Shown piece by piece: positions 35,623 to 46,545 of a DNA stretch of 64,000 bases (its first letter is position 1; every line of letters begins with the position of its first letter). The DNA comes from Prosapia bicincta (taxonomy: Eukaryota; Arthropoda; Insecta; Hemiptera; Cercopidae). The position numbers were made by a program, and so were the translations under genes. The stretch is taken from contig JBAIZL010000376.1 of the NCBI GenBank assembly GCA_036971475.1, positions 529,501-593,500 of the forward strand. Reading direction: 5' to 3'. Below the pieces are notes generated by a model. The model saw only the letters and a program-made list of their open reading frames with translations. It searched no databases and was not told the DNA's origin.

Positions 35623-36429
35623 TTTTTTCCAGGCGAAAAACCTATCAAGGTTATCATCGCCTAACTAAAGTTTTATTTTAAATAATTATTTCAAAATAAA
35701 ACTAATAAAATAAACAAAATAAAACAAAATAAATGTTTAATACTAATTGTAACTAAACAAAAGAAACTAAAATTATAGATAATTTAAATATTATTAAATA
35801 GATTCAGGTGGCGTAAGAAAGCGATGACACGGTCGATAGCCGTGACATCGTCCCTAAAAACCACCTTTAAACTACCTCGAAGATCGTAACGTACATACAA
35901 ATCGCTCATCACAATCAAGCAGGATATGCTTGATTGTAATATTGCTTCTACAAAACGGACATAGTGGTGGATCCTCATGTCGCATCAACCATCCATGCGT
36001 TAACAAAGAGTGGCCGATTGAATGCGCTTGATTGTGATGGTACTTTTACAAAACGGACAAAGTGGGGGATCGTCATGTCTCATCAACCATCCATGCGTTA
36101 ACAAAGAGTGGCCGATGCGAAGTCGAGTTACCACCACTTCCTCCCTACGATTCGAACGAACAGATATCCTCCATGGTCGGACGGTATTTTTGATGTCCCT
36201 CAGCTTGTTTCTATGTACATTTTGCCATTCTTCATTCCACACAGAGAATAGTATAGTTTTAACATTGCATACAAAATCTGATGTCATTACACGTTGTGTC
36301 GATGGTACCATACTTGTAGCTAATTTTGCTCCTTCATCTGCTTTAGTGTTTCCAAATTTTCCGCAGTGACCAGGCACCCAGAGAAATGACACCTCGATAC
36401 CCCGTAATTGGAGCCTCTGTATTGAGCAC
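35623..36429 (-). mobile_element. I-group LINE insertion, chimeric
   Basis: T run, CCAGGCGAAAAACC hairpin, A-rich 3' UTR, ORF2 C-terminus and finger up to about 36014. The sequence then steps back and repeats the finger region from a different subfamily (36014-36429: KSTITIK version, then RLRIGHSLLTHGW, WNEEWQNVHRNKLRDI, SDFVCNVK, GAKLATSMVPS, WVPGHCGKFGN, LQLRGIEV). The repeated part is about 95 bp. The element ends in the RNase H (SIQRLQLRG) at 36429 and is followed by the duplicated target. It is 5'-truncated and not functional. Confidence 0.9.
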
Positions 36430-36444
36430 AGGTTCCATATTACT
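36430..36444. repeat. Target-site duplication, right copy
   Basis: The second copy of AGGTTCCATATTACT. It continues directly into the interrupted LINE tail. Confidence 0.95.
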
Positions 36445-36662
36445 AACGACTCTACCTGTGGAGTGTGCAAGCAAGAAGAGGAAACATTAGAGCACATACT
36501 TTGAAATGTCCTGTATTAGCAGCAACAAGGAGTTCCTTGATAAAGCATCTAGGACGGGACATTACCCTGGACAGAATCTTGAAAGAAACTTGTTTCTGGT
36601 CATTGGCAGAGTGTGTGTATAGGAGACATCGAGCAAACGAGGCCAACTTTGGAAGCTCGTAA

Positions 36663-37394
36663 GAAGGAATAAGAAGTAAGTATATACCTTCGCGGGTATT
36701 TATATTTATGACATTATAAACATCTATTATATTTCACATTTGTTCAATATATAATACCCGGTTAAAATGTTTTTCAACATATCTAAATCTTGACATTAAA
36801 TCCAAAAGTATATAACTACTATAAACCTTATCCACCCTACATCTACGCAATACAATATTATTACAACTACCTAAATAACTTAAATCTACTAAACTATACA
36901 TGGTTTTAAAAGTATAAAGCACAAGGCACAAAGTGTATTTTAAGAAATTATAATATTTGTATTGCAAGTTAATTTATATAGCCATAAGAATAATTGTGTG
37001 ATGGAAATTTAAAAAAAAATTTCACTATCCTAATAAGCATTGATATAAGCAAGTACTTTTCACGGCCATACGTTCGTACCTGTAAATAATTATTTGCTAA
37101 TATCATAAAAAGCATTTCTTGGAATATTATCTATTTTATATTAGCAGACTTTTCGTGAGCCACACGCGTTGAAAAATAACTAGGTAATTGACACTGAAAG
37201 AATTATTTATACACGTGTTATGTACGCAGGCTATTAAGATACATTTACATTTCAAAATGGGCGACGCCATAAAAACAGCTCTCTAAAACAGCGGTCATTT
37301 TGAAAAATATAATTATTTCTAGAAACTGTCAAAACAAACCCGGCCATCTTAAAAATACGACTATCTCTTGTAAACGTCACAAAAAAAGTCGGCT
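36663..37394. other. Non-coding AT-rich DNA
   Basis: From 37250 to 37430 the word GCCATCTTGAA and relatives recur loosely (37349, 37394, 37423), suggesting a degenerate repeat. Confidence 0.5.
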
Positions 37395-37570
37395 ATCTTG
37401 AACAACGTCACGGCCGCCATCTTGAATGACGCAGTTCCCCTGACTCGAAACAATTTCCCTAATCAAGTAACGCCGTCCCCCCAAGCCACGCCATTCCCCT
37501 TATTTCCCTACCAAGTCACGCCCCCCTTCTGCATTGCCCCAGCCACGCCCCCAGAGATATACGTACACCA
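37395..37570 (+). repeat. GC-rich module, copy inverted relative to 35301
   Basis: GCCATCTTGAATGACGCAGT, CCCTGACTCGAAACAATTTC, CCACGCCCCC and GATATACGTACACCACTACT mirror 35301-35530. Confidence 0.85.
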
Positions 37571-37950
37571 CTACTACTCTTTTCGCTACGTTTCATAGGT
37601 AAGGTGTCTCTTCACTACGCCATATCGTTGAGAGCGATCTCTTCACTACGTTTCATAGGTAAGTGTCTCTTCAGTACACCATATTGTAGATAGGAGTCTC
37701 TCCGCTAGTTCCATCGGTAAAATCTCTCTTCGCTACGCTCTATTGTAGCAAGATGTTTCTTCCTATCGCTTCATTGTAAGGAAGAGTATTATCGGTAAGT
37801 GTCTCTTTACTAAGTTTCATTAAAAAAAGGTGTCTCTTCACTACACCCCAATGCAAAGAGGTGTCTCTTCACAAAGCCAAATTGTAGAAAGTAGTGTCTT
37901 CCATACGCCTCATTGGGAAGAGGTGTCTGTTCGGTGCACCCAACTGTAAA
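37571..37950 (+). repeat. ~36-bp minisatellite TCTCTTCACTACG, right block
   Basis: Ten or more degenerate units of the type GGTGTCTCTTCACTACRCCM-x-ATTGTAAA, same strand as 35080-35300. Confidence 0.85.
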
Positions 37951-39201
37951 AAGGATGAGAAATGGTGAATGGTGTTGGACATTAAGGAGAAAACTATTGC
38001 CTGATACTGGGATTAAGGGATTTTGTAAAGAAAAAGCAAAAGGGTTTAGGTGGAACTGAGGGGAGGACAAATGATGTTTACGAATAGAGAAATGCATGAC
38101 TTCGTAAGGTATTTTTTGTTTAAAACATAAGGAAGCAATTGATGATTTTTTCATATTTTTGTTTTGTGTAATTTATTTTGTAGTAATTTTAATATTGTAT
38201 TTACTTTTTATGTATTGCTATTCAATTAATTCTGTTTTAAAATTTCCCTTATATTTAATTATGATTGCGATTGATTTTAATTAAATAAAAATTATAATTT
38301 ACTCATTCCTCGAAATGCTATATATTTTAATCATGCAAAATTTGTCTCTTATTGTAAATATTTTTCTCTGAAACGTAAAATCAGAAAACTAAATTCATCG
38401 CTTTAATGTTTAGCTGAAATAAACTAGAGATTATGTTAGGCGACTTAGAGTCCGTTAAAACGACTTGCTATGAAGGGAAGATAAGACCTTTTCGTATATT
38501 TACATAAAAACTTGACTATATTAAGTAACTGATTTAGGGTATTCATCTACAGATTGTCTTATGGGCAAGCATAGCGTTAAAGTGTCCTTCATAATATATC
38601 TTGTTAGCAACGACTTTTACTAAACAGTAAATAAGTTGCAAATAAAAGCAATTATTGGGATTGATTAATTTCCCCTTCCAATTCAATTTCATCTTAAGAA
38701 GACTAAAAAAATGTTTCTTTTAAATAAGAAAAGAAAATAATTACAAAATATTTATCTCCAGTGAACAATTGCCGTTCTGAGTTTTTTTACAGACCTAATA
38801 CATTTTCAATTAATTTTCTTCAGTTTTACATTTAAAAACAATGAAATCTTTAAAATTTAATTTTGCGTATAAAAATATTACGCATTTGTTATTATAAGCA
38901 GTCAATTTTAAATACTGTTTCAAATGTAATGTTTGATATTTTTATATTTTCTTTGCGCGTGGTGTGTATACGTAAAGCTGATATAACAAATAACATACGC
39001 CCCAATGCCTACACAATATTGGTTCACTTTACTATGAGAACTGTGACGGAAATTGAATGTTGCTATCCTTATTAAGCTGGCGGTGTTTGTTTTTAAATTG
39101 GGTCTACCTTTAAAGTCAGATTTGTTTTAAAATTTTAATGAAACAAATCCAATTTTAAAATCGTTGTTAATAAATAAAACTGCAATATTTTTATGTAAAA
39201 A
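37951..39201. other. AT-rich non-coding DNA
   Basis: Short chance frames only. Nothing supported. Confidence 0.55.
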
Positions 39202-39211
39202 TAAGAAAGCA
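39202..39211. repeat. Target-site duplication, left copy
   Basis: TAAGAAAGCA before the T run; the same 10 bp follows the element at 40230-40239. Confidence 0.85.
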
Positions 39212-40229
39212 ATTTTTTTCCAGGCGAAAAACCTATTGAGGTTATCATCGCCTAACTACAGTTGTTTGTTTTAAAATAAATATTACATAAATAAAACTAA
39301 TCAAAATAAAATAAAATATATGTTTAAAACTAATTGTATTATCTAAAACTAAAGAACCTAAAATTATACAAAATTTTAATATTATTAAATAGATTAAGGT
39401 GGCGTAAGAAAGCGAGGACACGGTCGATAGCCGTGACATCGTCCCTTAAAACCACCTTTAAACTACCTCGAAGATTGTAACGAATATACAAATTTGTCAA
39501 CTCATCACAATCAAGCAGAATGCGCTTGATTGTGATGGTACTTTTACAAAACGGACAAAGTGGGGGATCGTCATGTCTCATCAACCATCCATGCGTTAAC
39601 AAAGAGTGGCCGATGCGAAGTCGAGTTACCACCACTTCCTCCCTACGATTCGAACGAACAGATGTCCTCCATGGTCGGACGGTATTTGTGATGTCCCTCA
39701 GCTTGTTTCTATTTACATTTTGCCATTCTTCGTTCCAAACAGAGAATAGTGTAGATTTAACTTTGCATACAAAATCTGATGCCATCACACGTTGTGTCGA
39801 TGGCAACATACCTGTAGCTAATTTTGCACCTTCATCTGCTTTAGTGTTTCCGAATATTCCACAGTGACCAGGCACCCAGAGAAATGACACCTCGAAATTG
39901 GAGCCTGTGTATAGAGCACAAGATGTCTCCAACTAAAGGGTTCTTAGTGTACATTTCCTGAATGGCCTGGAGAGCACTTTTGGAATCACAACACACAAGA
40001 TATTTAGATTTTGCAGACGGAATTGATCTTAAAGCTTGGAAAATTGCATAAAGTTCTGTAGTAAAAACGCTACAGGCTGAGGGTAATCCGTAAGTGAAAG
40101 TTTCTCCTTCCATATAAAATGCACAACCTATCCCATTGTCCAATTTAGAACCGTCTGTGAATATAGTCACAGTATGTTGGTGAGTTAGATGGATCTGCAA
40201 AAACTCCTGACGATAAATAACGTCAGGAG
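39212..40229 (-). mobile_element. I-group LINE, 5'-truncated at the start of RNase H
   Basis: A well-preserved copy of about 1 kb: T run, terminal hairpin, 3' UTR, then ORF2 C-terminus and RNase H in two frames (39932-39339 and 40200-39841). A ~12-bp deletion and frameshift occur near 39895, where LQLRGVEVSFLWVPG of the 6683 copy is broken. RNase H residues FTDGSK, TELYAIFQAL, CCDSKSALQ and NTKADEGAKLA are visible. The element stops exactly at the outer edge of a perfect 10-bp inverted repeat (ACTCCTGACG/CGTCAGGAGT) and is followed by its target duplication. This copy is the closest in the window to the satellite units at 50889-55745, sharing AGATGTCTCCAACTAAAGGG. Confidence 0.92.
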
Positions 40230-40239
40230 TAAGAAAGCA
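40230..40239. repeat. Target-site duplication, right copy
   Basis: TAAGAAAGCA, identical to 39202-39211. Confidence 0.85.
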
Positions 40240-40251
40240 GGTAATTTAAGA

Positions 40252-40442
40252 CTAATGTTCTAAAAACTTTCAAATTTCTCTAGTTTTTTACAATTTAATT
40301 TAGTGTTTTTTAATGCGAAAACTTTTATCTCATAGTTGAGCAATTTAAACCCATGTTTTATAAACTTTCGAATATCTCTAGATTTTAGAATTTAAGTTAG
40401 TGTTCTTTAATGCGAAAACTTATCTCATAGCTGAGTGTTTCT
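40252..40442 (+). repeat. Two-copy tandem duplication, 97 bp
   Basis: The word TTTAATGCGAAAACTT at 40309 recurs 97 bp later at 40406, with CTTTCRAATWTCTCTAG and ATCTCATAGYTGAG also in both copies. Confidence 0.8.
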
Positions 40443-40814
40443 TCATTGCATTCTAATCGGAGGACGTCAGAGGACATAAATACAAATATCTTTGTTAAAT
40501 AAATTCGCAATTATTATAGGGAAAGAAACAATTCATAAGTTAATGATCAATATATTCCAAACTAGTGTCTTATGAACTAAGTAATTTAAATATATGTGTA
40601 TGGTGTAAACTGAACACGTAACTGTCGCTTATTATTATAGTATGATTTTCATTTGAATTCATAGGTTTCTATTGCTTTGTAAAGTCTATTCATAGAAAAA
40701 TATAGTCTATATAAATTAATTTAAATATGGCTAGAGATAGTGATACACAGAAACTGGAATAATTGCATCATTGCTACAAATAATCTAAGTAAAATTGAAA
40801 AAAAATACAACACA

Positions 40815-41090
40815 TTTGACTAAATAAACCAATTAACCACGATATAAAAAATGGTTTACGTTACTATAATTATCTCATGTAGATTTCGATTACACGGTAA
40901 TCATCTTCAGTCGTATTTTTATTTCTTTTCTCCAATTTTTTTCCTCAACAAATTGTTTTGTTGTGAAAAAACTGAAAAAAGAGCATCGGAAGATGATTGC
41001 TATATAATCGATACGTACATGAGGTAATTGTAGTAAAATACGAGATGTTTTATATCGTGGTTAGTTGGTTTTTATTTATTAGGTTAAAAT
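40815..41090. repeat. Imperfect palindrome with paired hammerhead-like cores
   Basis: The left arm (40820-40912) and right arm (40985-41090) match in reverse complement, including AACCACGATATAAAA against TTTTATATCGTGGTTAG. Minus-strand core: CTGAAGAT, perfect stem GATTAC/GTAATC with loop CGT, GAAAT (40910-40884). The right core is decayed (CGGAAGAT...GATAC at 40987-41014). The tail AAATTAGTCCACAGTGCTCAA (41094) recurs at 43255. Confidence 0.7.
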
Positions 41091-41303
41091 TAGTCCACAG
41101 TGCTCAAGAGATGTATGTCTAACTGCCTAAGACTGTTGATGTCTAACCTGGCCTCGGTAACTTATGGTACTCTCTGATGAAGGCGTGGCCATGGGAAAGG
41201 TTTCATTATATAACTTTGAAATATTAGATATTATTTTATTATTGTTACAGAATTTTTATTATTGTTTATTGCGTATCAATTACAACATTTCAACTGTGTA
41301 AAT

Positions 41304-41380
41304 CAGAGGTTCTCAAATTGTGGTACGCGTACCCCTTAAGGGTACGAGGAAGATTTCAGGGGGTACGCGAGACAGGTTAG
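41304..41380 (+). mobile_element. hAT-like terminal sequence
   Basis: CAGAGGTTCTCAAATTGTGG followed by repeated GGTACGCG/GTACCC words that can fold back. CAGNGGTTCTCAA is a common terminus of hAT transposons and their small derivatives. The opposite terminus was not found, so only one end or a solo fragment is called. Confidence 0.5.
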
Positions 41381-43094
41381 TGAAAATTTTTCATTTCTTT
41401 TTATTTTGTAATGATGCAAGGTTATAATTTAATGGAATCTAATTGGATACTCGGTCGAGTTACTTGGAACCAACAGCTGTAATAGATTTGTCTCATTATT
41501 TCATACACCCTTTCCGTTTGAAGAGTTCATTCCAGGAATCTAGAATTCCAGCAGCAAAAGAAACCATTTCAATGTTCCGCAAGAATATACTACAGGTATC
41601 AAAAAACTTCGGAAAGAGATCCAGTTCAGAATATAGGACTAGAATTCAGAGGGATTGGCAAGAGGATCCATTCCCAAATCCAGAAAGTCCAGAAGAATCC
41701 AAATCCAGGAGCCACTATATGATTCCTACACACTAAGACTCCATTATGTGATTTGAAAGTAGGATAACTTCAGCAAATCTAGAGGCATCTGATATTAGAA
41801 TCTACTACAGGTCAATTACCTCTCAATAATTTACTTTAAACGATTATTATAATTATAATTATTAATATATTTTGTTTCAGATTAGTATTAAAGTATCTGT
41901 ACGGCAACAACTCCCTATTGGGGCCACGACTTTCCGTATTACCTGATTGTAGCAGGATTATTATTAGAAGGAAGGGAAAATTGAATTAGCTAGGACAACA
42001 TCATAGATATTAAGGATCATAGGACATGTCGCTGTGAATATAGGATGCGCACTTAAAGTAAACGTGATTTGAAACGTGTTTAAAGGCTACCTGGATTATT
42101 TATAATAGTTAGCATGGATGCCAACCTTAAGGGGTGAATTAATATACATTATTTTGAAAATACTTGTGTTATTTGAAGACACAAAGAGTAATATATTTAG
42201 TAATTTTGTTTTTAAATATGAATTTTAAAACATTTCTGTTTAAATCATGTTAAATATCTTAAATCATATATTAAAAAAATGAAAAAAGATATTTTTACAA
42301 GAAAAGTAAGAAAACTAGTACGCATTAATAAGGCACAACAGAAAATTTTGAGGGAAAGAAGGAGATACACGAAATTAAAGAAATGAAATTTTACAGACTG
42401 TCTGGAAATGAAGGTGCTGTGCAGAACGAGAAAGCAACCGGAATAATTGAAGTGTTATTGGGTAACATAAAAGCACCTGCGTTCATGACGTCATTGCACA
42501 ATGGCTACATTACAGTATCCGTCAACATATTGCTAAAACATATTGTTCCGTGCCATATTTTAATCTTGATGTACGAATTTAGCCCAGTTTAGTAAACATC
42601 ATTTATGAGTGATGTTCTTGATGTCTAACACAAATAATAGAAGGAAATGTAAAAGTAATTTAAATTACATTGATGTAATTTCTACACCGCAGTGACTAAT
42701 TGTGCTTGTGTAAACTCGATTCAATTAATTAAGAAACCATTTAATACACAAATATTGTAACATCGTACTTAAATGTTGAGTAAATACAGTATTACACTTT
42801 TCAGATAAAACTTTACTTTGGCTTTCTTATTTAAGTTGCACTCAACTAGCTACTTGAGGTATAAATACATCTACGTTTTTCTTAGTAATTACAAACTTTC
42901 TGGTAGAAGTTTTAGAGTTTATTTTTCTTACATTTCTAAGTTTAATATGTTTGTGTTGTTTCAGATAGTAATGTTTACTACAAATTTTCTTAAGATAAAT
43001 AATAGTTGTCAGCGAAATTTAATTTTCAAACAATTATTATTCGCAGAGCCCGACGTTCATTATTTTGACGATTTTTCCTAAAATGTATTCGATT
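41381..43094. other. Non-coding DNA, one unassigned open frame
   Basis: A 97-codon frame at 41443-41736 is hydrophilic and rich in Ser, Arg, Glu and Pro. It lies 60 bp from the hAT-like end but shows no transposase or other motif. Frames at 42383 and 42818 are likewise unrecognised. None is called as a gene. Confidence 0.35.
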
Positions 43095-43285
43095 AGGTTA
43101 GGTTAACTAAATAAATAAAACTCACTAACCACGTTACAAAAATAGTTTTCACTATTACTTTATTACGTACATTCCGGTTACATGGTAATCATTTTCAGAA
43201 ATGCCTAAAGTACATAAAGTGGTTAATGGGTTTTATTTATTTAGTTAAAAAATTAGTAGACAGTGCTCAACAAATTTATTAATAG
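43095..43285. repeat. Partial palindrome with one hammerhead-like core
   Basis: TAACTAAATAAATAAAACTC (43103) faces GGGTTTTATTTATTTAGTTA (43226). Only the left arm carries the core (minus strand 43198-43172: CTGAAAAT, GATTAC-CAT-GTAACC, GGAAT). The flank AAATTAGTAGACAGTGCTCAA (43250) is shared with 41094, so the two loci are copies of one element. Confidence 0.6.
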
Positions 43286-44079
43286 GTTAGGTTAGCTGAA
43301 ATAAATAAGAAAAAATCAATTATGAATATTTCCACAACAATAAACCATTTATTTATTTTAATTATGGATGGGATTAAAATTATTCAAAATAAATAAGATT
43401 TATGTAATAATATTAAAGTCCTAGTCAGGTATATTCGATCACATACGTGTAGGTTTGCATACATAAATTAGGCTATTCTCTACTAGCCTTCACCTGGCGG
43501 AAATAAAACAAAAATGAATTTTGGAATTTGTATATAGACCTACTTTTGTGAAAATCAATAAGAATTGAATGAAGATACACTTCCTGGGCCGAAACGTTTT
43601 CATAAATTGAAGACGATTTTTTTACTCTCTCCATAATTTCTCTACAAATCTAAAATCTTTCTTTAATTTTTTAATTCATTTTCTTAAACCTCTAACACAA
43701 ACAACAAACCTTTTGAGGAGCCCATCTTTTGTTTCGATCACAGGTTTTATGCAAAATATGCAAAGTACACTATTTTCACGAAGTCAGTTATGTTTTCTTA
43801 CCATACTTAAAGCACACGGGTCAAACACTAAAAAGTAAGGTTATGTTTATTGGAATAAAACAACTATACAACTCTTATTAAAGTATAACTACAAAGACAC
43901 AGAAACAAATGTTGCATATTTCATTTACCAGTACTACCAACCTAGTAACATTTGATATCTCTGCCTGTTTAACTGTAATTATATAAAATAAAAACCGACA
44001 AAAATGTAATTTATTTCATTTTAAATATTAAGTTATGAAAAACACTTTGATACAGCATTTATATTATGATTTTCGGATT
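43286..44079. other. Non-coding DNA
   Basis: Nothing recognised. Confidence 0.55.
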
Positions 44080-44430
44080 CAATTAATAAAATACTTTTTA
44101 TTCATTCACTCAATTCTAAAAACATTTTTTGTTTAACTCGTAGTGGATGAGGCTTGTTGTTAATAATGTTTTCCCAATATTATTTCATTCATCATATTTA
44201 GTTTTATATGATTAAAAAAATTTTACAAAAGGGGAAAGAAATGAAATATAGTTATTCAATTCCATTCAGATTAAAATAAGTGATAACATGATTTCATAAA
44301 ACAGCTGCATTTATGTTACAGGTTATGTGCTAGAACAGCTGTTTTAACGCATAGGTTATGTTACTTTATTTATAATAACTGTAATAAGAAATAACTAAAA
44401 TTTAAAAAATGTTTGTTGACTTATAAACAA
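44080..44430 (+). repeat. ~400-bp interspersed repeat, copy F
   Basis: GTAGTGGATGAGGCTTGTTG, ATAAAACAGCTGCATTTATG, TAGAACAGCTGTTTTAACGC and TAGGTTATGTTACTTTATT occur in family order. Confidence 0.85.
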
Positions 44431-45358
44431 ATTTTATAATAATAAATTCTACATTTATTATTAGAATGTCTGACAAAACGTACGCTTCTCACATCACGCA
44501 GAGCATTCAAGCTTTTAAGCTTCCAACCACTTTCGCTGATTTGACCGTTCCTTTAGGACGTAACGTTCACTTACTTTGAACGTAACAGCTACACCGGTTT
44601 TATCACTTCAGCCTCGTAAATCTACAAACAGCTAAATAAATTGTCCGCAATACCGTAAACGTTGCCCGGGCATAAGATTTTGTATTTACTTCTAGTCTAC
44701 CTGATGTCAATTCATTTTTCACTGCACAACACAGTGGGATTTAAATAAGAAATTTATGATTTGTCAATACTTATAAGGTATCAAATATTGACATTGATAA
44801 AGTATCGAATATTGATTAATTATCGAGAAAGAGCAACAATATGTTCTCCCAGCGTGTAATGCCAAAGGGTAATTTTATATATGGCTATCGCTAGATTAAG
44901 TTCTAACAAACCCCAATAGGTGGTACATACATATATAGGTAAATGCACTACCCTGTAGTAGTGTTAATCACAGCTGACGATAAAGATGAGTAAAATTCTC
45001 GGGTAGATACAGAACGATTAAAACAGATCATTTTAAGAATCTTTGAGTGTAGTCTGTGAATAGACACTCAGAAGTAAAGTAAATCAGATTGTGTAGTACA
45101 CATGCAGCTAATAATATCTTCACAAACGCCAATGCCAACTTAATATAAATACTTAATTGACTTCTCAGGGTGTCTAGTAAAATACCTTGAAGAAATTCCC
45201 TGAGTTTTCCCTGACTTTTCTAAATTGTATTTACACTATATTTATAACACTTAGAATATAAACAAATTTATACAACTGTCTTGTCTTGGCTTTTTTGCTT
45301 TAGTTTTTCAATCTCTTCAGATATAAGTTCTATTTCTTTTGTAGCAACTGACATCACT
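44431..45358. other. Non-coding DNA before the satellite
   Basis: A 38-codon frame at 44466 has no recognised motif. Nothing supported. Confidence 0.5.
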
Positions 45359-46545
45359 ACTGATCAGCACACCGGCATGATACATTACACTTACATAGTA
45401 CAGTATAGCATCACCTCATGCCACAGTACACTAACACGTCACAGAACACCGGCATGACACCATACACTTACATAGTACAGCATAGCAATATTTTCCCTTT
45501 ACACAATACACAAACACGTCACAGCACACCGGCATTATACATTATACTTACATAGTACACTATATCATCATGTCCCCACTAGACAGTACACCAACATGTC
45601 ACAGCCCACCGGCATGATACATTATTCTTACATAGTACAGTGTAGCAAAAACTCCCCATGCAACAGTACACCAACACGTCACAGCACACCGGCATGATAC
45701 ATTACTCTAATGTAGTACAGTATAGCATAAAATCCCGATGCAACAGTACACCAACACGTCACAACACACCGGCATGATACATTCTTCTTATATAGTACAG
45801 TGTAGCATAAGCTCCCTATGCAACAGTACACCAACACGTCACAGCACACCGGCATGATACATTACTCTAATATAGTACAGTATAGCATAAAATCCCGATA
45901 CAACAGTACACCAACACGTCACAACACACCGGCATGATACATTACTCTTATATAGTACAGTGTAGCATAAACTCCCCATGCAACAGTACACCAACACGTC
46001 AAAACACACCGGCATGATACATTACTCTTATATAGTACAGTGTAGCATAAAATCCCGATGCAACAGTACACCAACACGTCACAACACACCGGCATGATAC
46101 ATTACTCTTATATAGTACAGTGTAGCATAAGATAACCATGCAACAGTACACCAACACGTCACAACACACCGGCATGATACATTACTCTTATATAGTACAG
46201 TGTAGCATAAGCTCCCCATGCAACAGTACACCAACACGTCACAACACACCGGCATGATACATTACTCTTATATAGTACAGTGTAGCATAAAATCCCGATG
46301 CAACAGTACACCAACACGTCACAACACACCGGCATGATACATTACTCTTATATAGTACAGTGTAGCATAAGCTCCCCATGCAACAGTACACCAACACGTC
46401 ACAGCACACCGGCATGATACATTATTCTTACATAGTACACTATAGCATCATGTCCCCATTAGACAGTACACCAACATGTCACAGCACACCGGCATGATAC
46501 ATTATCCTTACATAGTACAGTAAAGCATAATGGCCAAATGCCAAA
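45359..46545. repeat. 80-bp satellite array
   Basis: About 15 copies of a unit that includes CACACCGGCATGATACATTA, TATAGTACAGTGTAGCATAA and CAACAGTACACCAACACGTC. In the middle, units with AAATCCCGATG alternate with units with AGCTCCCCATG, a 160-bp higher-order arrangement. The ~20-bp inner periodicity (ACACCAACACGTCACAGC) is visible. Confidence 0.95.

Larger units (their letters stand above)
35560..36662 (+). pseudogene. Plus-strand LINE tail, interrupted by an I-group insertion
   Basis: Joining 35560-35622 to the sequence after 36444, on paper only, gives the C-terminal part of another LINE ORF2: MGHIVANKYLKRFHITNDST, a finger CGVCKQEEETLEHIL, a frameshift near 36510, KCPVLAATRSSLIKHLG, and a last stretch ending NEANFGSS at 36662. 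GH-x-x-x-x-x-YL-x-RF followed by C-x2-C-x6-T-x2-H-x5-C is the usual region after RNase H in R1/Jockey-type elements. The insertion at 35623-36429 splits it between the codons for FHIT and NDST. Confidence 0.75.

Noticed and set aside
41443..41736. 97-codon hydrophilic frame near the hAT-like end
   Set aside because: No transposase residues or zinc finger. The length is within chance expectation.
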